Source of the DNA: Deltaproteobacteria bacterium
Lineage (GTDB): Bacteria > Myxococcota_A > Polyangia > HGW-17 > SLPX01
Direction of reading: 5' to 3'
Assembly (NCBI GenBank): GCA_021162935.1
Contig: JAGGXR010000074.1
Coordinates: 1 to 64,000 of the forward strand
Length of the DNA: 64,000 nucleotides
Shown piece after piece: positions 54,537 to 63,994 of this stretch. Within the stretch, counting starts at the first letter, position 1. Each line of letters opens with the position of its first letter. The position numbers were made by a program, and so were the translations under genes. Below the pieces are notes generated by a model. It made no database searches, was not told the DNA's origin, and saw nothing but the letters and a program-made list of their open reading frames with translations.

Positions 54537-56159
54537 ATGCGCCTGTCCATCGCCACCAAAGTATTCATGGGATTCATTGCCGTCATGGTCCTGTTCGGCG
54601 GCGTTTCCACGTACAGCCTGATCCGGATGCACCAGGTCCAAGAAGACCTCCGAGTCCTCAATCGGGTCTATCTGCGCCTCAACGAGGCCTACGTACAGCT
54701 CAACCTCACCATGACCGAGGTCCACACCCTGCAAAACAACCTCATCAACCTTCTGGATTCCATGCCCGAAGGTCGCAACCCGGTCATGGTGGTCCGTTGG
54801 ATTCGAATGGCCAGAAAACATCGCATCAAGCGAATCAGCCAGGCCATTCGCGTCGCCCGACACGCGGCAACCCTGACGCCGCCGCGACGAGACGCCGTGT
54901 TCATCGAGCATCTGATCAAGGAACTGACAAGCATACGAGCCGGTTTCAAGGCGACCGACCCACTCTACGACCGGCTCTTCGATCACACCCAAGCGAACCC
55001 AGGGCAGCCTCTGCCCGCTCAAATCCAGGTCACGGGATCCGGTCTACGCAGACACGAACACTCGGTTTTTACGACCCTGCGAACGCTCAGTAACCAGCTC
55101 CGCCAACGGCTGTCCGGAAACCTGGTCCCTGCCGTCCTCAGAACCGCCACGCGACTGGAACGCACCGAGACGAGAGCCTTCTATGCCACCATGGTTTGGG
55201 TGGTCCTGGCCGTCATCGTGGGTCTCATCCTGACTTGGATGAGCCAGCTCACCCTCCGTCCCCTGGCCAAGCTGGCCGACGACGCCCGGCGCGTCGCACG
55301 AGGTGAATACGAACTGGACATCCAGGTCCGTTCCCACGACGAAGTGGGCAGTCTGGCCCGCGAGTTCAAACAAATGGCGGATGCGCTCCGTGAACGAGAA
55401 CGACGCCTCATCGAAACGGAACGGATCGCAGCCCGATCCGAACGCATGGCGGTCATGGGCCATCTGGCCGCCCAGATCACGCATGAAATTCGAAACCCCC
55501 TGTCCGCCATCGGACTGAATGCAGAAATGCTCGAAGAGGAACTCTCCCAGACCGATCTGGACCGAGACACCGTGGATCTGACCAGACGCATCCAGAAAGA
55601 GGTCGATCGTCTCACGGATATCACGGAGGAATACCTCCAGTTCGCTCGCCTGCCACGACCGAAACTCGACATGGAGCAGCCGGACGAGGTCGTGCGACAG
55701 ACCTGCGCCCTCGTGCAGGAAGATTTTTCCCAGGCAGGCGTCCAAATCATCATCCAGGCAGCACCTGACCTGCCGACCATTCCCATGGACGAAAACCAGA
55801 TCCGACAGGCCGTACTCAACATCATCAAGAATGCCAAAGAAGCCATGGATCGCGGAGGCACCATCCAGGTGCATATCAACCAGACCACGATGCCCCAGGG
55901 TGAGGTCACTGAAGGCAGACCGATTGGTTCGATCCCGGCCATCGAGATCCGCATCGACGACGACGGCCCGGGCATCCCTGAAGAGAGCCTGCAGCAACTC
56001 TTCGAGCCCTTCTATTCCACGAAAGATAGGGGGACCGGGCTGGGACTTGCCATCACCGCCCAGATCATCTCGGAACACGGCGGCACCCTGGCCGCAGCCA
56101 ACGCGCCCGAAGGCGGCGCATCGTTCCGCATCCTGATCCCCCAAAAACAAAAGGGGTAG
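54537..56159 (+). CDS. Membrane sensor histidine kinase (HAMP, HisKA, HATPase)
   Basis: 540 residues, ATG three bases after the preceding stop. Helix (VFMGFIAVMVLFGGVSTYSL), a helical extracytoplasmic domain of about 170 residues (four-helix-bundle-like), helix (TMVWVVLAVIVGLILTWM), HAMP (LRPLAKLADDARRVARGEYE), H-box QITHEIRNPLSAIGL, N-box NIIKNAKEAM, DDDGPGIP and RGTGLGLAI. Typical of NtrB/ZraS-type kinases. No response regulator is encoded nearby. The stop codon abuts the palindromic element at 56158. Confidence 0.95.
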   Translation: MRLSIATKVFMGFIAVMVLFGGVSTYSLIRMHQVQEDLRVLNRVYLRLNEAYVQLNLTMTEVHTLQNNLINLLDSMPEGRNPVMVVRWIRMARKHRIKRISQAIRVARHAATLTPPRRDAVFIEHLIKELTSIRAGFKATDPLYDRLFDHTQANPGQPLPAQIQVTGSGLRRHEHSVFTTLRTLSNQLRQRLSGNLVPAVLRTATRLERTETRAFYATMVWVVLAVIVGLILTWMSQLTLRPLAKLADDARRVARGEYELDIQVRSHDEVGSLAREFKQMADALRERERRLIETERIAARSERMAVMGHLAAQITHEIRNPLSAIGLNAEMLEEELSQTDLDRDTVDLTRRIQKEVDRLTDITEEYLQFARLPRPKLDMEQPDEVVRQTCALVQEDFSQAGVQIIIQAAPDLPTIPMDENQIRQAVLNIIKNAKEAMDRGGTIQVHINQTTMPQGEVTEGRPIGSIPAIEIRIDDDGPGIPEESLQQLFEPFYSTKDRGTGLGLAITAQIISEHGGTLAAANAPEGGASFRILIPQKQKG

Positions 56160-56318
56160 GAGGCTGTTCAAAATAGGGTTGCCAATTTGGGGCGTGGAGG
56201 CGCCCGTCTGGCACGAAGCGACGAGGGCGCGTACCGGGTGGTACGCAACCGAGGAGCGACAAAGCCAGGCGGGATGGGTCGGCGTTCCAGATGGCAGATT
56301 TATTCTGATCAGCCTCCT
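56158..56318. repeat. 161-bp near-palindromic element between convergent stop codons
   Basis: The ends are inverted repeats: AGGAGGCTGTTCAAAATA on the left, and the right end reads AGGAGGCTGATCAGAATA on the other strand. Further matching blocks (TGCCA, CTGGC) run inward to an apical perfect hairpin GCGTACC-GGGT-GGTACGC (56230-56247). The whole unit can fold into one long stem. It starts inside the kinase stop (TAG, 56157-56159) and ends on the racemase stop (56318-56320). A partial copy is at 63001. It may be a MITE or REP-like element serving as a bidirectional terminator. Confidence 0.8.
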
Positions 56319-57478
56319 TAGACCACGACCCTGGGGATGCCGGGACGGATTCTGGCCACCACCTCATAGTTGATGCTCCCCACCATCTCGGCGAGTTCAT
56401 CCGCGGTCACGGCGTCGTTTCCCTGTCCGCCCAGAAGGACCACCTCTTCTTCGGGTTGGACGCCGGGGATGTCGGTAACGTCCACCATGAAAAGGTTCAT
56501 GCAGATTCGACCACGCACGGGCGCTCGACGGCCTTGGATCAGAACATGACCTCGATTCGAGAGGTGACGATCGTATCCGTCCGAGTACCCCACGGGCAGC
56601 ACGGCGATCTTGGTCTCACGCGTGGTCAGGTACGTGCCGCCATAGCCGACGCGCCGCCCGGCCGCCACGGTCTTCACCTGGCTGACCCGACACTTCCAGG
56701 TAAGCACGGGATGCAGGCCGTCTGCCTCCTCGCGCCCATGTTCCATCAGAAAGGAAAGGAGCGTCTCCTTAGAGGGCCACAGTCCATACTGGCTGATACC
56801 CAACCGGACCATGGATCCGTAGGTCCTCGAAAAGAGCAGGGACGCCGCACTGCAGGCACTGTGCACCTTGGAAAACGACAGTCCCAAGGAACGCGCCGTC
56901 TCCAAGGCGTCTTCGAAGAGCGTCATCTGCGACAGGGCATAGTCATGTCTGGTCGTGTCTTCGATGTTCGCAAAATGGGTATAGATGCCCTCGGGCACAC
57001 AGTGACTGCAATCAGCCAATGCACCCAGGAAGGCGTGCAGTTCCGCCCCTTCGAGGCCCTGACGGTAGGTCCCGGTCTCCACCTTCACGTGGACCCGGGC
57101 CCGACGTTGCTGATGCGCCGCCTGCCGATTCAACTCGGCGAGACTGTCCCTGTCGTAGACCACCTGTCCCAAACCGAGCGCCACCACTTCGCCCAATCGG
57201 CTCTTCGGCGTGTAACCGAGGATCAGAATGTCGCGACTCACACCCCAGGATCGAAGAACGGCGGCCTCGTCCAGACTATGGACGGCGAAGGAGTTCACGC
57301 CTGCGTCCAGCGCCATGGATACGATGGGCTCGACCCCGTGCCCATAAGCATTCGCCTTGACCACCGCGGAAATCTCACGGTCGCCCAACAGGCGTCTGAA
57401 GAACCAGATGTTGCCCTCGTAGGCGCTTCGGTCCAATTCGATCCACTGATTCCAACTCGACCGATCCATCGGAGCCAT
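56318..57478 (-). CDS. alr: Alanine racemase
   Basis: 386 residues from the ATG at 57478, chosen for AGGA six bases upstream and the conserved start WIELDRSAYEGNI; the frame is open to 57640. The PLP lysine is in AVVKANAYGHG. SLDEAAVLR, GIYTHFANIED, MVRLGISQYGLWPS, the catalytic-Tyr region RVGYGGTYLTT, VLPVGYSDGYDR and RGRICMNLFMVDVTD are all present. It makes D-alanine for peptidoglycan in the cytoplasm. Confidence 0.94.
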   Translation of the reverse strand: MAPMDRSSWNQWIELDRSAYEGNIWFFRRLLGDREISAVVKANAYGHGVEPIVSMALDAGVNSFAVHSLDEAAVLRSWGVSRDILILGYTPKSRLGEVVALGLGQVVYDRDSLAELNRQAAHQQRRARVHVKVETGTYRQGLEGAELHAFLGALADCSHCVPEGIYTHFANIEDTTRHDYALSQMTLFEDALETARSLGLSFSKVHSACSAASLLFSRTYGSMVRLGISQYGLWPSKETLLSFLMEHGREEADGLHPVLTWKCRVSQVKTVAAGRRVGYGGTYLTTRETKIAVLPVGYSDGYDRHLSNRGHVLIQGRRAPVRGRICMNLFMVDVTDIPGVQPEEEVVLLGGQGNDAVTADELAEMVGSINYEVVARIRPGIPRVVV

Positions 57479-57602
57479 TGCTTTCCTATCCGTCCGTCCC
57501 CATCCCTGTTGGTCCCTGCAGAATCGAAGCGCCCATAATCGACTCGTTCCGACTGCAGGTCCGTGACGTCCCCAACCGTCTGGTTTCAATCGCAGGCTCC
57601 AT

Positions 57603-57646
57603 CCGTCCATGGACGGCAACCTGCATCCCATGGACGGCAACCCGCA
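57603..57646. repeat. 21-bp tandem pair before the racemase gene
   Basis: CCATGGACGGCAACCTGCAT and a copy with one change sit side by side, next to the palindrome CCGTCCATGGACGG. The run lies between the racemase start and the end of the DUF4215 lipoprotein gene. Confidence 0.8.
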
Positions 57647-58984
57647 TCAAGGCCACGGCTTACTGCCCCCCAGCCGGACTGTCAATCGATACTGCGAACA
57701 GGTGGACGTGACGCCCGACGCACGCTTCACTCCGATGTAGACGTTCCGCCCCAGTTCATCGCACCCCGTGTCACACTGATCGAAGACGAAGCTATACTGC
57801 GTGTACGCGGTCATGCTGTTGCACTCCCGCACCCCATCGCTGCAATCGTCCACGTTGCCCGATCCCAATTCCACCTCGAAGGCAAACTCGTTGCCTGGAT
57901 TCTCGTCGAACCACACGTAGACGGAAAGCTGCCCGTCGGCAGCAACCGCTCCAACCCGATACCAGTTCTCACCTCCGCTGTGCAGGAGATTTCCCTTGAA
58001 GGTAAACTCCTGCGGTTCGGTTGCGTCGTTCGTGAGCACCACCGGGTCACCGCCTCCACAGATCAGCCCGCTCTGAGGCGCGTTCGGCAGGCTGCAGACA
58101 TCGGGGGCACAGTCCACCTCGCCAGCCGCCTGACAGGAGCCCAATCCGTTGCAGTACCGAGACATGTGCAGGACCGAGCCTTCACAACGAGCTTCGCCGC
58201 ATTGCACCTCCGCCCCATACCGACGGCAGGCGCCGTGACCATCGCAGGTCCCGTCGTATCCACAGGTCTGTTCCAGATCCTGATCGCAGTCCGCTCTCGG
58301 ATCCGTCCCGGCATCGGCAGGCGCACAATGCCCCGTCTGGTCGCAGACGTGACAGAGCATGCAGTCCTCGTTCTTCTGGCAGACCCCCGTATTGGCGCGA
58401 CAGTCATCCGAGCAGGCACTCTGCCCAGGCGGCTTTCCGTCATCACAAAACTCGCCACGATCGAGCTGCCCGTTTCCACAGAGAGTCAGGTCCTGACCGC
58501 AGTCACCGCGACAGGCATCGCCATCGACTCGATTTCCATCGTCACAGACCTCCCCTGGATCCAACTGACCGTCTCCGCATTTCGTCAAGTCGCGGCTGCA
58601 GTCACTGCTGCAGGTGTCGCCATCTTCGCGGTTTCCGTCGTCGCAAATCTCTCCCTGATCCAGAGTGCCATTGCCACAGAGGGTCATGTCCTGGCCGCAA
58701 TCGCCGCGACATCCGTCCCCATCCTCCCGATTCCCGTCGTCACAGACTTCGCCAGGATCCAGCACACCGTTTCCACACCCCTTGGAAACAGCCTTCCCCT
58801 CCGAGGTGTCGTCCGCACTGGTGCAGTCGGGATCCTGCGGATAATCGATGAGCCCGTCTCCGTCGTTATCCTTGCCATCTCGACATGCGGGTGTCGAGTG
58901 GGACGCCCCCTTGGCGCAGCCGGAAGCCACCACGATTCCGCCGAGGAACGCTGCACACCAAATCACATGCAACCGAATCCGCAT
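57647..58984 (-). CDS. Lipoprotein with four DUF4215 Cys-rich repeats
   Basis: 445 residues from the ATG at 58984; an ATG at 59014 adds ten residues. The signal peptide ends in the lipobox [25 protein letters not shown] calcium-binding-like motif is followed by four 33-residue DUF4215 repeats ([16 protein letters not shown]...). Then come a Cys-rich stretch and a C-terminal beta domain ([20 protein letters not shown] ... [12 protein letters not shown]) resembling bacterial pre-peptidase C-terminal folds. The repeats are typical of Myxococcota surface proteins. Function unknown. Confidence 0.83.
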   Translation of the reverse strand: MRIRLHVIWCAAFLGGIVVASGCAKGASHSTPACRDGKDNDGDGLIDYPQDPDCTSADDTSEGKAVSKGCGNGVLDPGEVCDDGNREDGDGCRGDCGQDMTLCGNGTLDQGEICDDGNREDGDTCSSDCSRDLTKCGDGQLDPGEVCDDGNRVDGDACRGDCGQDLTLCGNGQLDRGEFCDDGKPPGQSACSDDCRANTGVCQKNEDCMLCHVCDQTGHCAPADAGTDPRADCDQDLEQTCGYDGTCDGHGACRRYGAEVQCGEARCEGSVLHMSRYCNGLGSCQAAGEVDCAPDVCSLPNAPQSGLICGGGDPVVLTNDATEPQEFTFKGNLLHSGGENWYRVGAVAADGQLSVYVWFDENPGNEFAFEVELGSGNVDDCSDGVRECNSMTAYTQYSFVFDQCDTGCDELGRNVYIGVKRASGVTSTCSQYRLTVRLGGSKPWP

Positions 58985-59180
58985 GCCAGCACCAAACACG
59001 CTCAGGTCCACCATTCGGACCCACCGTCCATCACTTCAGCCTTCTCTCCATGACACGTGCCGTCGGTCCATGACGACACTTCCATGCTGACTCCAAGTAT
59101 ACCAGCAGGCCCCGTTTTTCGAAAGAACGCGGACGAATCGGCGAAAGACGGTATGAACCGTCTCCCGGACAAGAAGCGAA

Positions 59181-59714
59181 TCAACCGAACGGCAGGAGGG
59201 CCACGAACAGCAAACCGAGGCTCACAAGTATCCATCCAACGATCCCACCCCACAGACTGCCCAGATACCGACGTCGGATGAAAAGATTCGGAAACGAGAC
59301 GCGAAATCCTCCAAGCGCCGCCACCAACGGCCCCAGGATGCCGAGCACCACAGCTCGCGCCGTGCTCCCCCCACGCGCAATACCCATCGGTCCGAGGGCC
59401 ACGGCAAGCACCACCAAGACAAACAGGGCAATGATGTAGATCAGAATCCTCATACCCACGTTCTTGCTCTCCGCCTGGATCTTTCCCACCTCACGAATGG
59501 CGTTGTGGCAGTTGAAGCACACGATCGTGTACTTGTGCAGGATCGTCCCACAATGCGGGCATTCCACGTACTGATCGCCGTACGGGCCAAGCTGCTCCGC
59601 ACCAAGGTAACAGTCATGGCAGAACGTCTTTTCCTTGAGCGAATAGACGTCCCGATCCTGAAGCGTCACCCCGCATCCTTCGCAAGTCCGGACCCTCGCC
59701 TGTGCTTCCATCAT
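59181..59714 (-). CDS. Zinc-ribbon membrane protein
   Basis: 177 residues. Two metal-binding units (CEGCGVTLQDRDVYSLKEKT then FCHDC; CPHCGTILHKYTIVCFNC) occupy the first 75 residues. Three hydrophobic segments follow (ILIYIIALFVLVVLAVALG; VVLGILGPLVAALGG; WGGIVGWILVSLGLLFVALL). This layout recurs at 2.8, 47.9 and 48.4 kb. Function unknown. Confidence 0.8.
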   Translation of the reverse strand: MMEAQARVRTCEGCGVTLQDRDVYSLKEKTFCHDCYLGAEQLGPYGDQYVECPHCGTILHKYTIVCFNCHNAIREVGKIQAESKNVGMRILIYIIALFVLVVLAVALGPMGIARGGSTARAVVLGILGPLVAALGGFRVSFPNLFIRRRYLGSLWGGIVGWILVSLGLLFVALLPFG

Positions 59715-59879
59715 CTCAAACCGCCGCTTTTCTGACGAAACACCAGATCAAAAAACTCGACCGGCGTCCGTCGTTACGAACTCACCCTTTACGTGGGCAA
59801 CCACACGAGGTGCGACCTTTCCACGTCAAGCCCGTTCCCGGGACCTGAAGGCGCATATTTTCCCTTTTTGAGCCCCAGG

Positions 59880-61739
59880 TCAAGCCCCGAGCAACGTGTC
59901 TACTTTCTGCTCGAAACTCGTCACGACGTCGAGTTGGCCCTCGATGGCTTCCACGTCGCGCTCCATGGAGACCGCGGCCCCGCGTCGACGATCAGCAGCC
60001 TCCTTCATGGCGCCCTGAGTGGCATGAATGGTCTGGTCCAGACGGTCGTCGAGTTCCAAGGCGAACCGACCGAAGGAATCCTTGAGACTCTGGATGAGGG
60101 TCCAACGCAGATTCTCCACGTTGCGGTCCACAAGGGCCTCCACCTGCGCCCTGAGCCTCTTGGACCTACGACGACGTCTCCAACCGGCAGGCAGAAATCG
60201 ATCCAGAGCCCCGGGGGAAATGGGGCTCAACCCGGTCTGCCACTTGTGGGTCTCCCAAAACGGTTCGGCCTTGACGCCGAAGGCGCGGCTGCCGTCGGGC
60301 GCTTCATACGGAAGATCCAGCACCTCGGCAGCCCCCTGCCGGACCCCCTCGATTAAGGCATCCGCCCGTTCCTGCGCAGGCGCCAGCACCTCGGCACTCC
60401 GCTCTGAAAGCACCCCAGAAAACGCACCGAACTCGTGCTCGAACAGCGCAGGAATGGCACGGGACAGGGTCTGACGCACCGCTTCCTCGTCCTGGCCCTC
60501 GTCCAGGGCCTGCTTCAGATCGGACAGCAGCTCCGCCATGGCGCGCGCATGCAGCTCATGGGTCAGACGCTCCATCTCCACGGTGAGACGATTCAGGTCA
60601 CCGGCCAGGACGTCGTGAGAAACCTGTCGCTCCCGCTCGGCCCGCTCCACGGTCTCGCGGAACAGAGCAAGGCGTTGCTCCAATTCCTCGATGGGCATCT
60701 CCACGGCCCGCTGTCGAACCTGTATCTGGAGACGGACCTGGGTCAGAATCCGCCTGGTTTTGGCCAGTACGGCTCGCCTGAGTTGCTCGGTCTTCTCCTT
60801 GCGTGCAAACTCGGCCAACCGATTGGAAAGCGATCCAACGCCGCTCGCCAGCCTTGCCTGCTCATCTCCGCCGCGTCCAGCGGCGAGCCCAAGCCGAGCA
60901 GAGACGGTAAAAATGATTGGCTCCCTGCTCTCCAGTTCCTTCTTCAGCACATCTTTGAGGAAGGCGATGGACTTGTCTCGATCACGGCCTTCCAGATAGT
61001 CGATCTTGTTCAAAACAAAAAAAATCGTGTCGATGCGCCCTCGGACCTCGCGAAGAAAACCGAGTTCCACTTCAGTGATGGGAGGATCGGGTGACAGAAC
61101 GAACAGGGCACCGTCACACAGGGGCAAAAAGTTCAGGGTCGCCTGGGTGTTGTGCTGAAAGACCGACCCGATACCAGGAGTGTCGATGAGCACGATCCCG
61201 TCGGCCAAAATCTGGGCCGGATGGATCACATCCACCCCGACCACATCCTTTTCATTGCCTGGATTCTCCTCCTCGCTGACGTATTGGGCCAAGTAGACGA
61301 CCAGATCGTCTGGCGCCCCTTCCCGGTGCTCCACCCGTCCGTCACCGAAGCGCACGTCCGCACCGCGATTCGCACCATAACGAACATACGTAGGGATGGC
61401 CGTCACGGGGACCACAGATGTGGGAAGGATCTCCTCGCCCAATAGGGCGTTGAGCAGCGTGCTCTTGCCCCGCTTGAACTGGCCGAGAATGGCCAGGAAG
61501 TAGCGTCCGGATTCGGCCCTGGCGCGCAGATCGTCCAGTTCGTCGGCCCAGTGGGTACAGTCCGGCCCAAGCCCCCTGACGAACAACTCCACCTCTCCGA
61601 GCAAAGGTTCCTGCAAGCCTCCCGATGCGCGGTGCGGGGCACGGCCATTGGTCTGCATTGCGACCGAAGGAGCAGCCGAAGCCGTCGGACTTCCCAAACC
61701 GCCCCCTGCTGATCTGTCGGCCATCATACTTTTCGACAT
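59880..61739 (-). CDS. Dynamin-like GTPase
   Basis: 619 residues from the ATG at 61739, GGGAGG upstream; the frame opens at 61757. After about 60 disordered residues comes a dynamin-type GTPase: P-loop GQFKRGKSTLLNALLG, switch I TSVVPVTAIPT, DTPGIGSV and G4 NKIDYLEG. Long helices with many Arg/Glu (QVSHDVLAGDLNRLTVEMER) form the stalk, with a basic patch WRRRRRSKRLRAQ. Bacterial relatives remodel or protect membranes; this one has no membrane helix and would bind peripherally. Confidence 0.92.
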   Translation of the reverse strand: MSKSMMADRSAGGGLGSPTASAAPSVAMQTNGRAPHRASGGLQEPLLGEVELFVRGLGPDCTHWADELDDLRARAESGRYFLAILGQFKRGKSTLLNALLGEEILPTSVVPVTAIPTYVRYGANRGADVRFGDGRVEHREGAPDDLVVYLAQYVSEEENPGNEKDVVGVDVIHPAQILADGIVLIDTPGIGSVFQHNTQATLNFLPLCDGALFVLSPDPPITEVELGFLREVRGRIDTIFFVLNKIDYLEGRDRDKSIAFLKDVLKKELESREPIIFTVSARLGLAAGRGGDEQARLASGVGSLSNRLAEFARKEKTEQLRRAVLAKTRRILTQVRLQIQVRQRAVEMPIEELEQRLALFRETVERAERERQVSHDVLAGDLNRLTVEMERLTHELHARAMAELLSDLKQALDEGQDEEAVRQTLSRAIPALFEHEFGAFSGVLSERSAEVLAPAQERADALIEGVRQGAAEVLDLPYEAPDGSRAFGVKAEPFWETHKWQTGLSPISPGALDRFLPAGWRRRRRSKRLRAQVEALVDRNVENLRWTLIQSLKDSFGRFALELDDRLDQTIHATQGAMKEAADRRRGAAVSMERDVEAIEGQLDVVTSFEQKVDTLLGA

Positions 61740-62122
61740 GTCGCACCTCCCAACCATGTGCTTCGGCTGGCATCGAAATTGTACGAGATTCGATACCCTC
61801 CAAGCAGAAGCCGTGATCAGGAGTCATTAGCCAAGCGCGGCACTCGCAGGGGACTCCATCCCTGGTCTCCATGTTTTTGTTTAGCCGAAACCACGTTCGT
61901 CGGCAAGCAATCCATCGAAAATTTTGAGCCGGGTCAACCCGATCCGCCCGCCTTGTAGAAACGATGCTTGATTTTGTCGATGACTCGTTGTCTAATTGCA
62001 ATCGTTTCAGGCCCAGGCAACGGCGGGTGGCCGTTCGCAAGGGTGACACGGATTCGAGCCATCCAGAACATTGGAGTCGCCGGTTCGATTTTACCTTCGA
62101 GACCTCTCATTCCAAGGGTTCC
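61740..62122. other. Divergent intergenic region, dynamin / diguanylate cyclase
   Basis: About 380 bp. It contains the promoter described at 61968. An in-frame ATG at 61964 would add 53 residues to the cyclase, but these are unlike the family and the extension would cover the promoter. Nothing else is seen. Confidence 0.4.
61968..61996 (+). promoter_or_regulatory. Candidate promoter, TTGATT-17-TCTAAT
   Basis: Four of six -35 bases, a 17-base spacer, and a five-of-six -10 box, 127 bp before the cyclase start. Confidence 0.45.
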
Positions 62123-63001
62123 ATGAAAGACAAGACGGTCGTCACAGTCATCCACCAGTTGCCGAGCAAGGTGACCTCCCGCAAGGAAGCCTGTCTTGTC
62201 GTGATCTATGGACCGGACCTCGGAAAAAAGTTCAACCTGGAGGGGCCGTCGTACATCATCGGACGCTCCTCGAAATGCGACATTCAGATCGACCAGGAAT
62301 CCGTGAGCCGGAACCACGCAAAGGTGATAAACAGCGGAAAGACTGCCATCATGCGGGATCTCGGTTCAACGAACGGCACCTATGTCAACGACCAACTCAT
62401 CGATGAACGGGTTCTTCGCGACGGCGACTTCGTCAAGATCGGTCGGACCATCTTCAAATTCCTTTCGGGCGACAACATCGAACACGCCTACCATGAAGAA
62501 ATTTACCGATTGACCACCGTGGACGGCTTGACCCAAGTCTACAACAAGCGGTATCTCATGGAGACCTTGGACCGCGAGATCGGCCGGGCCCACCGATATG
62601 GGCGGCCCTTGTCGATCATCATGTTCGACATCGACCACTTCAAGAACATCAATGACACGTACGGCCACCTTGCTGGCGACTACGTCCTCAAGGAAATGTC
62701 CCAGACCATCAAGGCAAGCATCCGCCGCGAGGACATCATGGGGCGATACGGCGGCGAAGAATTCGTGGTCGCCCTGCCGGAAATCGACCAGTACAACGCC
62801 ATGGTCTTCGCAGAAAAGGTGCGTCGTCTCGTGGAACGGCACCGATTCCTGTTCGAGGATGTGATCATCAAGGTCACCATCAGCATCGGCGTCTCCGCAT
62901 CCTGGCCCGAGCTTCGGTCCCCGGAAGAATTCATCAAGAAGGCAGATATCAACCTCTACAAGGCCAAGAACTCGGGCAGAAACCGCTGCATCGGCGACTA
63001 A
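62123..63001 (+). CDS. FHA-GGDEF diguanylate cyclase
   Basis: 292 residues from the ATG at 62123, which follows AAGGG. FHA domain (about 30-120): [37 protein letters not shown], the phosphothreonine-binding loops. GGDEF domain (about 135-290): [20 protein letters not shown], active site [16 protein letters not shown] and [15 protein letters not shown]. An RxxD inhibitory site (RRED) lies five residues before GGEEF, so product feedback is likely. It makes cyclic di-GMP, probably controlled by binding a phosphorylated protein such as a Ser/Thr-kinase substrate. Confidence 0.96.
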   Translation: MKDKTVVTVIHQLPSKVTSRKEACLVVIYGPDLGKKFNLEGPSYIIGRSSKCDIQIDQESVSRNHAKVINSGKTAIMRDLGSTNGTYVNDQLIDERVLRDGDFVKIGRTIFKFLSGDNIEHAYHEEIYRLTTVDGLTQVYNKRYLMETLDREIGRAHRYGRPLSIIMFDIDHFKNINDTYGHLAGDYVLKEMSQTIKASIRREDIMGRYGGEEFVVALPEIDQYNAMVFAEKVRRLVERHRFLFEDVIIKVTISIGVSASWPELRSPEEFIKKADINLYKAKNSGRNRCIGD

Positions 63002-63047
63002 GGAGTCTATTCAAAATAGGGTTGCCAATTTGGGGCGTCGAGGCGCC
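63001..63047. repeat. Partial second copy of the palindromic element
   Basis: Aligns to 56158-56204 over 47 bases with three mismatches; the inner 38 bases (from TTCAAAATAGGGTTGCCAAT) have one mismatch. Like the first copy it begins in the last base(s) of a stop codon. After 63047 the sequences part and no right arm is visible before the next gene. Confidence 0.9.
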
Positions 63048-63139
63048 ACAAATCGGCCGATGGCTCGATGGAGATTCGTCCTGTCGTTCACAGATGAATC
63101 GAACGATGGAAGGAGAATCCTGCCACCAACAATACAAAT

Positions 63140-63994
63140 CTATCGATGGAAGGCGGAACGTCGCTCGGACAGAGCCTCATCCACCATGTTCTGAACCGTA
63201 CTCCGAATGGACTCGGTGAGTCGATTGACCAGAATTCGATCCTCGGCGGAATCCGGGGCATGAATTTCATGGAGGCGAATGGGATCACCGAACCAAATCA
63301 CCCACTTGGACGGCAGTGGAATGGTGCCGACGAGGCCCAGCCAGGGAAACGTGGGCGTGACGGGAAGATACGGAACCCCGAAAAATCTAGTCAGGCGGGT
63401 CCACTTCGTCAGCATCGGATAGACCTCTTCGGCTCCGACCACGGCCACGGGAATGATGGGCGTCCTGGTGCGCAACGCCAACTTGACGAAACCTCCTCGT
63501 CCGAAACGCTGCAACTGATATCGCTTGGCGAAAGGCTTGCTCATCCCCTGGATCCCCTCGGGAAACACAGCGGCCAGTTGTCCGGAATCCAGCAAACGCA
63601 TGGCATTGTCCTGGCAGGCACGAACCCCACCGAGTCGATTCAAGGCGGCACCGATGAATGGAAAATGAAAGACCGCGTCTTCGACCAACGGTCTGACCAG
63701 CCGCCGGGAGCGATGGTCTCGGTGGACCGCATAGATAAGCATCGTCGCATCGAATGGAACCGTTCCGGAATGGTTCGCCACGAGCAGGGCTCTGCCCTCA
63801 GACGGAATGTTCGAGAGTCCAAGGGTCTCGACCCGCCAATACTTCGCGTACAGGAATTCGAGCCACCCCTCAGCAGACTCGAAAAAGGCGGGGTCGGCGC
63901 CGAACGGATCCACGTCCAGGGATCGATGCCCCGAAGACAGACCGCTCCACCAACTCGCCCTCGGCATGAAATGGGTCAGGGACCGCAGCGCCAC
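63140..63994 (-). CDS. PlsC-type 1-acylglycerol-3-phosphate acyltransferase family protein (5' end near window edge)
   Basis: About 284 residues to the first usable start; the frame is open to the window end, so the true start may lie outside. The acyltransferase motifs are ALLVANHSGTVPFDA (an HSGxxPFD variant of the catalytic HxxxxD), VFPEGIQGMSKPF (acyl-acceptor site) and PIIPVAVVGAEEVYP. It transfers an acyl chain to a lysophospholipid or similar acceptor at the inner membrane. The variant motif is typical of a myxobacterial and actinobacterial subgroup rather than housekeeping PlsC. Confidence 0.88.
   Translation of the reverse strand: MALRSLTHFMPRASWWSGLSSGHRSLDVDPFGADPAFFESAEGWLEFLYAKYWRVETLGLSNIPSEGRALLVANHSGTVPFDATMLIYAVHRDHRSRRLVRPLVEDAVFHFPFIGAALNRLGGVRACQDNAMRLLDSGQLAAVFPEGIQGMSKPFAKRYQLQRFGRGGFVKLALRTRTPIIPVAVVGAEEVYPMLTKWTRLTRFFGVPYLPVTPTFPWLGLVGTIPLPSKWVIWFGDPIRLHEIHAPDSAEDRILVNRLTESIRSTVQNMVDEALSERRSAFHR

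Noticed and set aside
56179-56373. Small ORFs starting MPIWGVEAP at 56179 and 63022 as a shared peptide gene
   Set aside because: The shared peptide comes from the shared DNA element. The ORFs diverge afterwards and the first runs into the racemase antisense, so the similarity is of DNA, not protein.
57563-59053. 496-residue plus-strand ORF
   Set aside because: Antisense to the DUF4215 lipoprotein; its repeated Ile/Val/Ala pattern mirrors the Cys-rich repeats.
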